A stretch of 64,000 nt of DNA from Brachionus plicatilis (Eukaryota > Rotifera > Eurotatoria > Ploima > Brachionidae), in contig QEOQ01000426.1 in the NCBI GenBank assembly GCA_010279815.1, positions 59,876 to 123,875 of the forward strand. Direction: 5' to 3'. The translations under genes were made by a program, and so were the position numbers. Of the stretch, positions 50,819 through 61,085 are shown piece after piece. The notes beneath the pieces were generated by a model. That model ran no database searches. It was given only the letters and a program-made list of their open reading frames with translations, and was not told where the DNA came from. Numbering within the stretch: the first letter of the stretch is position 1; each line of letters opens with the position of its first letter.

Positions 50819-51317
50819 TCAATTAATTGTAACGATTTAAAAAAATTTAAATTAAATTGTAGTTTGTTTTAATTTTTTAAATTGATTAGAAAATAAATTT
50901 TAATTAAAATTTGCAGTATTGTAATTATATACCAACTCAACCAAAGAGACCAAAGGTCAAAACGCAAAAAATGATTATGCTCACTTTTTAATAAATATAA
51001 AAATGCACATAAAAAATTTATTAAATTATCAAAAGATTAGTTTTTTGAAATTAATATCAAAATTAGAAAATTTTATAAGAAATAAATTAATTTCATTGTT
51101 TATTCTACCTTTGAATAAGTCAAAATCTAATTGGAGATCATCAATAAGTAATTCATTGATGAACTTTGAAATTAAATAATTAAACGTTTTTTTTCCATAA
51201 TCATCAAAGTGTTAAAATCTTTATTGCTTAAAATTTTGGGCCAATATTTTAAAACCTTTGAACACAATAGTGTTACAAATTAGCTAATTTTTGAATTGAT
51301 CTTTTTGAAAAATGTCT
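50819..51317. other. Non-coding AT-rich DNA
   Basis: 3' flank of the LRR gene; nothing recognised. Confidence 0.4.
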
Positions 51318-51720
51318 TTTGATAACGAAAGACAAAAGTCAAAGGACGGCATGATAAATGAAATGATTATGAATGATATGAATTTGGTTATGTCTTTGAA
51401 ATTTAAAATTAAAACGTTACAGAACTCTCCTAAATGAGCTAATTCAAAAAAATAAGAAATTCATGAATTTTGGTCCAAATTATCTTGCTTTCTAGCTTTC
51501 ATACCTTTTTCTATTTTCGAACTAATGTTCCTTTTTTATTTTTGTAATTTTATTTTTAGGTAATAATTTTTCATTTTTTAAAAAAACACAAAAACACAAA
51601 AAAAAAAATTTATTTTTATTATCTTTTACTTCTCCTTAAAGGAGGTTAATTCAATTCAATAAATAAATGAATAACGAAAGACAAAAGTAAAAGGACGGCA
51701 TGATAAATGGTATGATTAAC
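51318..51720. mobile_element. Retroposed insertion with long direct-repeat flanks
   Basis: The text ATAACGAAAGACAAAAGT then AAAGGACGGCATGATAAATG occurs at 51321 and again at 51671. Between the copies lies about 300 bp that ends in a CTCCTTAAAGGAG hairpin and an AATAAATAAATGA tail directly before the second copy. This is the picture of a LINE/SINE insertion with a target duplication of about 45-50 bp, or of a tandem duplication next to a tail. Confidence 0.6.
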
Positions 51721-52114
51721 TGGAGCTGGAGATAGTAAAAATTGAAGTAATTATAATAGTAAAAATTGCCAGAATCAAAATTATCGCAGCAAAATTGTCG
51801 GAAGATAAAAAAATTCTAAGAACCTTACCGGTTTTCCATTGAAATTGTGCCCCCTCTTTTAACTTACAAAATAAATAAAAAAATGTGACAAAAATGGTAT
51901 CATTTAAGAGCTTTTTTTATTCATTTTTGTTTTCTTAATTTTTTTAACAAAAAGTTATTTCCATTTTGACCAAATTGGAACAAAAAATTCAAAAATCTTT
52001 TCAAATCTAACATAACTTTTTTTTCTTGAATATATTTTTCTAAGAAAAATTTTACTTTTTTTTTTAATATTATTCTCTGACACTCTTTTGAATAAAAAAT
52101 TTTTCCCTTAATCT
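51721..52114. other. Non-coding AT-rich DNA
   Basis: Lys/Phe-rich frames only; no gene supported. Confidence 0.4.
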
Positions 52115-52449
52115 TTTTAAAGCAGAGCAATTTGGTTCAGATAAAACATTTATAACTTTTTCAAAATGAATATTGGTATAAAATTTTGTATAAAAAATTC
52201 TCAAAATAAAAGCAACTCAATAATCCTTTGAGGTTACCATTATGATTCTCAATTTTATAAAAAATCTCAAGTGAAAACAAATGTAAGAAGTAACGCGTGA
52301 CAACTTAAAATCGAGACGAATTTTAAGTATGATTGCAATGCTATTTTATTTTTTTTTAAATCTCTTTCCATATTCTTGTATTAAATTAATTTTTAAATAC
52401 CATAAAAGAAAAATTGTTTAATATAGAAAAAATTATTCAGAATTAAAAA

Positions 52450-53463
52450 TGATCAAAATAAAATCATCTAAGCAAGAGGTCCTCAGAATTCGCGAGTATG
52501 CGTTTTTTAACGAAAATAGATCACTTGGAAAGATAATCACTTTGAGGCATTTTATGACAGAAAAAATTCCAAGTAGTACTGTTTACCGAATTTTAAAAAC
52601 GTAGACAATTTTTCTCACCAGAAAGAAGCAAGGATCTGGTCAAACACCGATAAAAATAACTAAAGCACAACTCAACAAGCTAAAAAAGGCTTTTGATCAC
52701 AAAGACAACATCAATCAGCGTCAAGCAACCAAAAATTTTGATAAAAGCCAGAAAATGGTCTCAAAACTGTTGAAGAAGCTTCAAATAACACCTAGATAAA
52801 CGATGAAAATTCCTGACCAAACCGAAACGCAAAAAAAGTTGCTAGAGTTAAATGTAGAAATTTTTATTTGGAAAAAAATCCAAATATTTCCTGGAGACGA
52901 TGAATCCTGTTTCACTCTCAGTCATAGTTAATTCAATGGAATGATATATTTTATTCAAGTAACATTTCTGCAACATCAGCAAATTAAAAATATACCCCAG
53001 TTAAGAAATTTGAGCTGAAATTACTCGTTTGGTTGGTAATTTCTGAGAGGAGTATTTGGGCGCCATTCATTAAAAAATGGACTTGCAGTCAAACAAATTA
53101 TCAATTTAGACTTTATAAAGCGTGGAGTCATTCAGTTTATTAAAAAGCATCATTCAGACGGAAGCTTTAAATTCTGGCCCGACTTGGTGAGCTCTCATTA
53201 TGCTAATACAGTGGTGAACTACTTGATTGGCCAAAATATCAAATTGTGCAAAGATGTCGAAATCCTGCAAATGTGCCAGAAGTACGACCAATTTAAGATT
53301 TTTGGTCCATTTTAGAGGGGAAAGTGAGAATGGCTGGAGAGCAATAAACTTAGATGAACTAAGCATTAAAATACGACTTTGTACAAGAAATAAGGACCAA
53401 AATTTAGTACAGGACCTTTGGCCTCTACATCCAAACGATTCATTTTCAATTTTAAATTCTAAT
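52450..53463 (+). pseudogene. Mariner-like transposase, multiply broken
   Basis: Starting with MIKIKSSKQEVLRIREYAFF there is an HTH region (SSTVYRIL), a linker with QRQATKNF, an acidic pair DDESCFTL that would hold the first catalytic Asp, FWPDLVSSHYA with the second, and a C-terminus ENGWRAINLDELSIKIRLC. These blocks follow the order of invertebrate mariner transposases. Stops and frame changes occur after SSTVYRILKT, after LKKLQITPR and after FGPF, so the gene is dead. Confidence 0.82.
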
Positions 53464-54179
53464 TAATTTAGTTATTAAGATTAAAAGAAAATGATTTTTA
53501 ATGACATAAGTCAAAAATTTAGTAATATAAGACTGAAAAATTAAAAATTTGAATTTTTTCTCAAAAACAGCTGCTAGTAAAAGGCAAATATCTTGGCAAG
53601 TAGGGATCATATAAAAAAAAGCTCTTCATTAGTTTGTGCGTATTGAGTAGATCTATCTACTGATATATAATATTAGATATATTCACCTGCCAACGAAGCT
53701 CGGCTCTCTTTTTTGTGAGAAAAAAGGTATAAAAGTAAAAAAAAATAGGTAAATTAAGAATATTTTTTATTTTTAAATCAAGAATAATAAAATTTAAAGC
53801 ATTTAAAATTTAAAATCAGAAAATGAAAAAAAAATATATACAAATCGGAGTATTTTTGGGAGAAAAAAGGGTTTTTAATGTTGCTATGCATCAAAAAACG
53901 CCTTTTTTCAAAGTTAAATAACTTTTTACCTGAAATAGGTAGAAACATAAAAAAACCACCAAACATGGGTTATCATACATGGGGAACACGAATATGTAAA
54001 AAAATTTAGAATCCCAGAGTAGTGACGTAGTTTTGCCTTAAATGCACCTTAATAATAGAGAAAAATTTTCCACATGTAAAATAAAATGAAAGATAGAAAT
54101 AATTTGAATTTATTAATTAATTTCCGATAACGAGTAAGATATTTTATGACTAATTTTTATAAGAAGTGGTAGTTGAAGT
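53464..54179. other. Non-coding DNA inside the inverted-repeat region
   Basis: Includes CTGCCAACGAAGCTCGGCTC at about 53690, an island of higher GC like that at 21295. No gene supported. Confidence 0.4.
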
Positions 54180-54480
54180 AATAGTAGTAAAGACCGCGAT
54201 GCCAGATAACTCTCAGGGATGCCCCTCAAAGCGGTCCTCTCAATTGGTGTTAGTCATATTTGATTTTAAAGGAGTCTACCGTCTCAGTTGCGCCTACTTT
54301 ATCTGGTAGACCGTTCCATGAATTTGCTATCCGATTTATGAAGAAGTTGTGTCTTTTCTGACAAGATGCCACGATTTCACGCCTTAGTTGACTACTCTTC
54401 GTGTCTCTCGGAGTCAACCAATTAGTCTTATTGTAACACGTTATGTCATCTTTGCTCTTTGGTTGGATTAAGTGACCAAG
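54180..54480 (-). pseudogene. LINE ORF2 C-terminal fragment
   Basis: The minus strand reads NWLTPRDTKSSQLRRE, then RHNFFINRIANSWNGLPDKV and AETVDSFK-like blocks. These are the last conserved blocks of CR1/Jockey-type ORF2. After the stop, a CGGTCTTTACTACTATTACT tail ends the copy. This is a 5'-truncated insertion. Confidence 0.82.
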
Positions 54481-54578
54481 TTATCGTCTAAAAATTCAGA
54501 AACAGTGAAGTCTCCAATATTCATTTTGAAAAAGTTATAAATGTTTTATCTGAACCAAATTGCTCTGCTTTGAAAAAA

Positions 54579-54968
54579 TACTCCCTACTTTACTCTTCAC
54601 TCTACACCATATCTTAAAGCATTTTTTAAGCATATTTTGACAGTCTCTAGTGATTAGTCCAATTTTGAGATTTTTAATCGGAAATGATCAGAAAAAAATA
54701 AAATGTTTTTTCTTTACATTTTTCATTTTTATGTTAAATGTTTATTATTTTTCAATTTTTATATTGAGTGATATTATAAATAAAAAAATTAAAAATAATT
54801 ACAGCTTTGTTTTATTCATCATCTCTTTTTTTAAAAAAACAAAAATCATTTTTCTCTAAAATAAAATATTTCTAAACTTCTGCATCATATTTTAAATGGA
54901 TGTCTAGGTTTTATTATTTAAAATAGACATATTTTTTTGATATTTTATAATGAAATTCTGAAACTGAT
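54579..54968. other. Non-coding AT-rich DNA
   Basis: Downstream flank of the coiled-coil gene at 54969; nothing recognised. Confidence 0.4.
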
Positions 54969-55937
54969 TCAAAAAAAATTATATTTCTTTGTTATAAAGC
55001 AGTCTAAGAAAAAAATAAGAAATACAGCACCAACAAGAAATATTAGACCAAAAATTTCTGCTTGAGATTCATTTAAATGGCTATTTAAAAAATCTTCCAC
55101 TTTAAGTCTAACTTGATTGATTCTATTTGGTAAACGGCCAAGTGAAATATTAAGATTGTCCAAATCGGCATTAATTCTATTTACTTGGGGTATCATCAAA
55201 TCAAATCTGTTTGCTAATTCTGCTGATCTTCTCCTTATCAAATCCAAGATGTCATCAAAAAGACTTGTTTTATTTTCATGATTTAAGCGTTTTTGATTGA
55301 TTAACTGTGTCTTGTTATTTGCTCTTTCATCATTGAGACTAGCTAAAATTTCTCTTTTCCTTTCCAGACTTGCACTCGATCTATTTAAATCATCATTTAT
55401 TAGTACTAGAGGCTCAAAAGGAGGAGATGTAACACCAAGTGGATCGAGTTTTCCTAATTCAGTAAGAACAGTATTAAATTCAGCTATTATTTTGTCATCT
55501 TTTGTTTTAAACGAGTCAATTTCGCTTCTTAATCTATTGAATTCAGAATCAAAATCATTCACGTTTACTCTATTTTCACTCAATGATCTGTTAATTTCGT
55601 TCATTACTTTTCGAACAAATTCTTCATCACAATTTCTGCTGCAACTTTTAGCAATTTCTAGCTCTTCTTTTTTTGTTCTGAGCTGTGCATCTTTTTCATG
55701 AATGTGCTGTCTATTTACGTTTATATTGGCTAGCAAAGGATTAATAGATGTTCCAAATGCTTCCATGTCTCTTCTGTGCTGTGTTTCTAAAGCTGTATAG
55801 TCACTTTTAAATCTAGCATAGTTGGCTTGCATTTCTATAAAAAGAGCTTTTAGGTCTCCCACTTTGTGCCGTGTCCCAATCAGGAGATTTTGATCATTTT
55901 CAAGAAACTGAGATATGTTATCTATTAAATTTTGCAT
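54969..55937 (-). CDS. Coiled-coil protein with C-terminal membrane anchor, family member 1
   Basis: 322 residues, one exon, no signal peptide. Almost the whole length is charged heptad-like helix (for example EKDAQLRTKKEELEIAKS and RSEIDSFKTKDDKIIAEFN), and the last part has one hydrophobic helix (about 294-314, AEIFGLIFLVGAVFLIFF) followed by DCFITKKYNFF. This makes it a tail-anchored protein with the coiled coil in the cytosol. The gene at 58243 has the same length and layout, and the partial gene at 63773 ends in a similar helix (FFLDCFITKK here, FFILDYLFIK there). I do not recognise a named family. Tethering or membrane-organising roles would fit. Confidence 0.78.
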   Translation of the reverse strand: MQNLIDNISQFLENDQNLLIGTRHKVGDLKALFIEMQANYARFKSDYTALETQHRRDMEAFGTSINPLLANINVNRQHIHEKDAQLRTKKEELEIAKSCSRNCDEEFVRKVMNEINRSLSENRVNVNDFDSEFNRLRSEIDSFKTKDDKIIAEFNTVLTELGKLDPLGVTSPPFEPLVLINDDLNRSSASLERKREILASLNDERANNKTQLINQKRLNHENKTSLFDDILDLIRRRSAELANRFDLMIPQVNRINADLDNLNISLGRLPNRINQVRLKVEDFLNSHLNESQAEIFGLIFLVGAVFLIFFLDCFITKKYNFF

Positions 55938-56280
55938 CTAAAAAAGAGAATTAAAAAAGTTTTTCTTCAATAAAATTATTTTTGAACATTTAGATTTTTT
56001 TTCAAGCTCTTTTGCAACCAAAACTTTAAGTTATATTAAAAATTTACAATTCAAAATTGATTGCTTTTTTAAATGATCACTATAATTCGAGGCTGAGGAC
56101 TAAAAACATATAAAGATAAATACATAAAAAATGATGAAAAACGCATAAAATGAATTTATTGAAATGTGAAAATCACATAAATTAATTTTTTTAAATCAAA
56201 ATTATACCATTAAAAAGTTATATAAAAATTTTAATTTAAATTTAAATCTAAGTGAAAATCAATTAAAAAAGGAACATATT
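55938..56280. other. Upstream flank of the coiled-coil gene
   Basis: AT-rich, no motif that I can defend. Confidence 0.4.
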
Positions 56281-57232
56281 TTTTGGTAGCAGCTAATTAT
56301 ATTCTTTCGTATCTAATTTTAATTATGAAAAAAGATAAATTATTTGAGAAAAAAGATATTTATTTTTATAAGCATATATTTTTTTTTTTAATGAATAATT
56401 GATTAAAAGATTAAAATATTTTATACTTTTATGTTTATTATGCAAAAATTAAAACTTGTATGTACAATCTATAAATTATTCTTTTAATTGAAACTAATTT
56501 AACTTTTCATTTTTATTTACAAAATTGTATCATTATTTGCTCACTTAAATTTTACTTTTTACATTTTTAATTTTTATACATCGCCAGAATTGGCGCAAAA
56601 TGAAATAAATAAATAAATATTTTTTTTTTGGTAGCAGCTAATTAAATCACATGCAAAAATAACCAATTTCAATGATACAGTGCCGATTTGACAAGTGGAT
56701 TTCTGGTAATTTTACTTAAAAATTAGTAAAAATAAAAAGGCCAAAAAAAAGCTCAATTTTTTGAATTTTTTATTATTTTCCATTTTTACCTAAATTTACG
56801 TAAAAATTAGTAAATAATAGTAAAAAAAAATAAACTTTTGGTAAAATATAAACATATAAATAGGAACTAATTTTTTCAAAATTTATTAGAAAATAATAAA
56901 AAATTCAAAAATTGAGCTTTTTTTGGCCATTTCATTTTTACTAATTTTTACGTAAATTAACGTAAAATTACCAGAAATCCGCTTGTCATTCTACTTGATC
57001 AGTTATACTTAGAGGAACAGGTGTGAATGTCATTTTATTCTTTATTTCAAAAATTTTCTTGTAATTAAATTAAATGTTATCTTTTAATTAACAACATTTA
57101 TATACTGAAGAATAAAATTATCTGCTAATCAATTTATTTTGCTACTAAGAAAAATAATTTTCTAAAATATTTTTATCTACTAAAAATTAGATACTATAAA
57201 ATATAATTAGCTGCTACCAAAAAACTAAGCCT
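56281..57232. mobile_element. TTTGGTAGCAGCTAATTA inverted-repeat element with nested repeats
   Basis: TTTTTTGGTAGCAGCTAATT at 56281 is complemented by AATTAGCTGCTACCAAAAAA at 57210-57230. A third copy, in the left orientation, is at 56627. Nested inside are a retroposon tail (56578-56620: CATCGCCAGAATTGGCG then AAATAAATAAATA) and the ACGTAA-type inverted repeat at 56677-57010. Confidence 0.65.
56677..57010. repeat. ACGTAA-rich inverted repeat, copy C
   Basis: The left end TACAGTGCCGATTTGACAAG, GGATTTCTGGTAATTTTAC is mirrored by GTAAAATTACCAGAAATCC and GCTTGTC at about 56960-56990. Inside, AAAAAAGCTCAATTTTTTG and its complement form a second arm pair. The TACAGTG start recalls Tc1/mariner MITEs. 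Confidence 0.7.
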
Positions 57233-58242
57233 TAAAAAAGTCATGAACACATTTAGTATTTTTATGTTTTCATTAACATATAATTAAATATTTTTTTCAG
57301 ATTTTGTTTTAAGCACTGTTTTTTTAGTTTCACTTTCTTTATTTATTTTAAATGCTCACCTCTTATTCGATACAAATCTTTGAATTACAACTTTTTTAAA
57401 TTGTATTTATTTATACAGACAAAAAAAATATGACAATTGATTATGAGGCAAAATTGTCTTAATTTACCAATTATTACGTAATAATCAAAAGACTTATTTT
57501 TAACTTTTTTCGAAATAAAAATAAATTTCAATTTTCAATCCATCAAAAAATAATTAACCAAATTTACCTTAAACTACTAAATGAAATTACTACCACTACT
57601 AAATGAATTTTTTTTTTTAATTAATTGTATTTTTGAACTCTGCTAAATCGAAATGCATTTTTTAATAAGCTAGCCTCCAAAAACTGCAAAAAATTTATTG
57701 TTGCATTATTTTGAATAGAAAAAAATTGTAATAATTTAAAATTTATAATTTTTTTCCTTGGAAATGAATAAAAATCCAATTTAAAATTTTAATTATTTAA
57801 GCTTCAGCAAGAAATCGATAAATTGTTGAAAAATTGTGTTCAATAGAACTCAATCATAATTTTTTTTTCTTAATTTGAAAAAAAACCAAACAAATTTTTT
57901 TAAAATAAATCACAATTGAAAAAAAATCGTTCTTTTTAATTTTTTTTAAAATTTTTCACAATCGAAAAAAAAAGTCCTATTTAAATTTTGTCATTTAACT
58001 GTGAATTTTTGAAATATTCTACTTAAGGAAAAAAAAAACCTTTTAGCCATTATGAACTGTTTATGGGAAATTTTTAATAAAATAAAATTTTTTTTTACAG
58101 TATGATATTTTCTTATTTTGAATAATTTAAAATACGCAGTTAAAAATTTATTTTTACTATTTCTAAAACTATGACAACATATTTTTAAAGGTAAAGAAGC
58201 ATAATCGAAAATAATCGCACACAATTTTAAAAGTAACTGAAA
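57233..58242. other. Non-coding AT-rich DNA upstream of coiled-coil gene 2
   Basis: Long A and T runs; no gene or repeat that I can define. Confidence 0.4.
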
Positions 58243-59208
58243 ATGGATTTAATTGAGAATGAGTTGGACGAAATAAACAGGCTTCTTTTGCATGCTGAAC
58301 AAGACTGCGAAAATTCGAGGAACATCTTAGCCAAAATAAAGCGCAAATTACTTTCTATTGAACAAACATACAACCAGCTTTTAAGAGATTATCAAAAATT
58401 GCTTGAATCTCATAATACTATCAATCAATTGAATGCAAATGAATTGACCAGAAAATCTCAAGAGTTGGCTGAACTGGATTCTTTGTTGCAAAATCTACGA
58501 ACCGAGTTAAATACTTTAAATGAAAATTTAGCAACAACAAGAACAAAAAATAGTGATTTCATTAGAACAACTGTCAGATCCCACATAGGGACTCTTATTC
58601 AAAACTTTAATTGCTTTAAACGTCTGATAGAAAATTTCCGAAATGATTTGAATGCTAAAAATAATACGAAGAGAAATATTGTTGAAAATATCTTGGGCTA
58701 TAGGAATACATTTAATAGACACGTGAATGATATACGCCAAAGAAGAAACAATCTTATCAATTTGGAAAATAGGAAAAGTGAGCTATTTGGTAACCAGCAA
58801 CTTTACATCCAAAATTATGAGAGATATTTGAGAGGATGGCAAGCGATCATTTCTGGTCAAGAACCTGAATTAAATAATTTAGATACGGCATTGAACGAAA
58901 CGCTGAGCAGACATGCTCAACATGTTAATAATAATATACAAGACGAATTTAGAAACTTGGAAGATTCAATAGCGCCCGCAGCCAGTTTTGATCAGACGAT
59001 TCATAATAGTCTAAACAATTGTGCAAATTCTGTGAGAGGAAGTGAGCAGGCAATAGAAACCATAAATGAAAGATGTGTGGATAGAAGAAACAATTGGAAT
59101 GATAATTTTATAATCAATTTTTTGTTTATTCTTTTGACAGGTTATCTTTTAAACTTGTTTTTTTTTAGTTTTGTACAATTTTTAGAAAGCAATTTTTTAG
59201 AAAATTGA
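58243..59208 (+). CDS. Coiled-coil protein with C-terminal membrane anchor, family member 2
   Basis: 321 residues, one exon, no signal peptide. Heptad-rich from the start (ELDEINRLLLHAEQDCENSR, ELAELDSLLQNLRTELNTL). Alignable by eye to member 1: a YNQLLRDYQKLLESH segment matches its YARFKSDYTALETQH, and RTTVRSHIGTL matches its RKVMNEINRSL. The C-terminal helix (about 289-310, FIINFLFILLTGYLLNLFFF) is followed by a short tail. Opposite in direction to member 1 and 2.3 kb away, so a local inverted duplication is likely. Function unknown. Confidence 0.78.
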   Translation: MDLIENELDEINRLLLHAEQDCENSRNILAKIKRKLLSIEQTYNQLLRDYQKLLESHNTINQLNANELTRKSQELAELDSLLQNLRTELNTLNENLATTRTKNSDFIRTTVRSHIGTLIQNFNCFKRLIENFRNDLNAKNNTKRNIVENILGYRNTFNRHVNDIRQRRNNLINLENRKSELFGNQQLYIQNYERYLRGWQAIISGQEPELNNLDTALNETLSRHAQHVNNNIQDEFRNLEDSIAPAASFDQTIHNSLNNCANSVRGSEQAIETINERCVDRRNNWNDNFIINFLFILLTGYLLNLFFFSFVQFLESNFLEN

Positions 59209-59390
59209 AAAATTACGTTCAATTACCTTAATCATATTGCAACCATGTGGGCTGAAAAGAAGGCTCTGTCATTCGAAACTGCCCTGGAAAAAACTTTGCC
59301 TAAATTATTTTTTTAATAAAATAAATATTTTATTTTTAAATATTTATTTTATAATATTTTTTTAATAAAATAATTTCGTAAATTATAGGT
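59209..59390. repeat. Retroposon 3' end next to a tandem duplication
   Basis: GGGCTGAAAAGAAGGCTCTG and AACTGCCCTGG (59240-59290) match the 3' piece at 47960. It is followed directly by the first unit of the 154-bp duplication. Confidence 0.55.
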
Positions 59391-59598
59391 TTAAGAATTA
59401 ATCATAAAGGTTTGAAAAAAGGTAGCAATGATAAAAAGTTGCCAAAACTTTGCCTAAATTATTTTTTTAATAAAATAAATCTTTTATTTTTAAATATTTA
59501 TTTTATAATATTTTTTTAATAAAATAATTTCGTAAATTATAGGTTTAAGAATTAATCATAAAGGTTTGAAAAAAGGTAGCAATGGTTGTCAAAACTTT
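59291..59598. repeat. 154-bp tandem duplication, two units
   Basis: AAACTTTGCCTAAATTATTT at 59291 and 59445, and AGGTTTAAGAATTAATCATA at 59387 and 59541, give a step of 154 bp. The units are nearly identical. Confidence 0.85.
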
Positions 59599-59856
59599 TG
59601 GATTACCTGAATTTCTAAACTTTTGCACCAACTTTTATTTTTTATATTTTAGAGGAAGTTTTTTCTTCATAAATATTTAAAAGCTGATTATATTTTTTTG
59701 CCGAGTGTCACATATCAGATTGTAGAATAAAAAAAAAACCAACAAATTAGTGCTTTTATTTTTTTTTTGCACTCAATTTTTAGTAAAATACAACAAATAA
59801 ACAATTAAAGATAAATAATATAATCAATTTCTAAACTTTTGCAACATACTGTATAA
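59391..59856. mobile_element. Tc1/mariner-type non-autonomous element, copy 2
   Basis: Matches 46143-46463 from TTAAGAATTAATCATAAAGG to TTTCTAAACTTTTGCAACAT and TACTGTATA. One end is duplicated by the 154-bp tandem repeat. No ORF. Confidence 0.65.
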
Positions 59857-60159
59857 GTTTTAAAAAGGTGTGCTTTTAAAAACAGGTTAATTTGGTTACC
59901 ATAGATGTCTAGATTATTTTTTAAGAGATAAAAAGCTCTCCATGTACTCAGTCTTCTTTCTCTTAGATGTTCTTTACTGTAACATTTTCCATCATATATA
60001 TTTTATCATATATATTTTGTTAAGATAAAAAAATCTTTTTAAAAATATTTATTATTTGCCAAAATTTTAAATTTTATTTAGCCTCAAAAAAAAATTTAAT
60101 TATTTTAAGTATTATTAAATAATTTGTGTAATCATTATGATAAAATTCAATCAATTAGA

Positions 60160-60683
60160 TCAGTTTATTCTTAAAGAACAGTCCGGTCCTGAATATTGAG
60201 GTTTGCATAGACAAAAAAATCTGTCCTTAGTATAAACATTTTTTGTACACACTCCTCCATTTAGACACCTGAGCTTATCGCAAGAAATTGAACTATCTAA
60301 AAAAAAAAGAAGCTATTAACTAGTTGAAACTAAAAGATAAAAATTTTAGACTTACTCGGATCTATTAGAGTGATCCGAATGCTGTCATCATTGCAAAAGT
60401 CGCTGCCATTGCACCAACACCAGTAGACATTGTTGTGAATAGCGCATCCATTGTCCGGAATTTGGTAGTCAAAGTTCACATTTAAATCATCAATACATCC
60501 GCGAGTAATTGCTCCAGTGGAATTGGTGCGAATGTAGCAACGCGATGCACATGACACTGAGCTCACATCAAACACCTTAGCCACTGTAAGACCACAATTT
60601 CTCTCCATACTGGAGCACTGAAGACACGCAAGGCCCAAAGTGCACTTGATTAGAGCCAGCAGGACCAAAAGAGATTTAATCAT
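60160..60683 (-). CDS. Secreted Ly6-like (three-finger) plus EGF-like protein, two exons
   Basis: Predicted exons 60683-60356 and 60296-60160, 154 residues; the 59-bp intron (CCGA|GTAAGT .. TTTTTTTAG) joins the two frames exactly. Signal peptide about 1-18. Ten Cys (20, 23, 30, 45, 49, 63, 80, 89, 91, 97) with LACLQC at the start and CWCNGSDFCN at the end fit a Ly6/uPAR three-finger domain. Exon 2 adds CDKLRCLNGGVC, then CLCKPQYSGPDC, an EGF-like domain with six Cys (115, 120, 126, 138, 140, 149). No GPI signal after it, so it is likely secreted. An unspliced reading would stop soon after the first domain and lose the EGF part. Function unknown; a ligand or receptor-modulator role is possible. 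Confidence 0.83.
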
Positions 60684-60884
60684 TCTTTTTGTTGTCGTTG
60701 TTGTTGAGAATTTTTCATCTATTGAGATTTAGTTAAAAAGGCTACAATTTTTATAGGTATTTGGTTATGTAATTTAAGTTCGGATTCGAACTGTATCCAG
60801 TTTCAACTAAGAGGATATTTTGAAAGCTTATGAGCTATAAGATAAAAAAGAGATTTAAAAAAGTATTTATTGAAAACAAAAAAA

Positions 60885-61085
60885 TTAAATTTCATTTTTT
60901 TTTTTGTAATCTAAAGGAGTGAGCTCTTGAACTGGCTGGTCTTTTGGTATTTGGCTTGGGTCAACTTCGATCCATTTTTCTTCAAGAATGTGAACGCCGG
61001 GAATTTTTTTGAATACTGGCCGATTGATTTCTGCCCGGCTCAACGACAGAATAATCAAAATTAAAATAATTAAATTGGTTTTCAT
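60885..61085 (-). CDS. Small secreted peptide, unknown
   Basis: 66 residues: a strong signal peptide (MKTNLIILILIILSLSRA) and a 48-residue mature part without Cys, with EEKWIEVDPSQIPKDQP in the middle and a Lys-rich end. The EEK..VDP pattern faintly recalls the duplicated N-terminal motif of the membrane protein at 43187. It is too short for a firm family call; the clean signal peptide and in-frame length support a real gene. Confidence 0.5.
   Translation of the reverse strand: MKTNLIILILIILSLSRAEINRPVFKKIPGVHILEEKWIEVDPSQIPKDQPVQELTPLDYKKKNEI

Larger units (their letters stand above)
52115..54578. mobile_element. Inverted-repeat-bounded region with mariner and LINE relics
   Basis: Left 52121-52180 reads AGCAGAGCAATTTGGTTCAG, ATAAAACATTTATAACTTTT and TCAAAATGAATATTGG; right 54513-54572 is its complement almost without change. 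The arms are about 60 bp. They enclose the mariner-like pseudogene and, near the right arm, a LINE 3' piece that presumably inserted later. The arms may be the mariner ends or the ends of a larger host element. Confidence 0.7.

Noticed and set aside
53154..53466. ORFs overlapping the mariner relic as separate genes
   Set aside because: They are shadow frames or pieces of the broken transposase.
60885..61085. Firm homology between the small peptide and the 43187 ectodomain
   Set aside because: Only EEK and VDP with loose spacing agree; could be chance.
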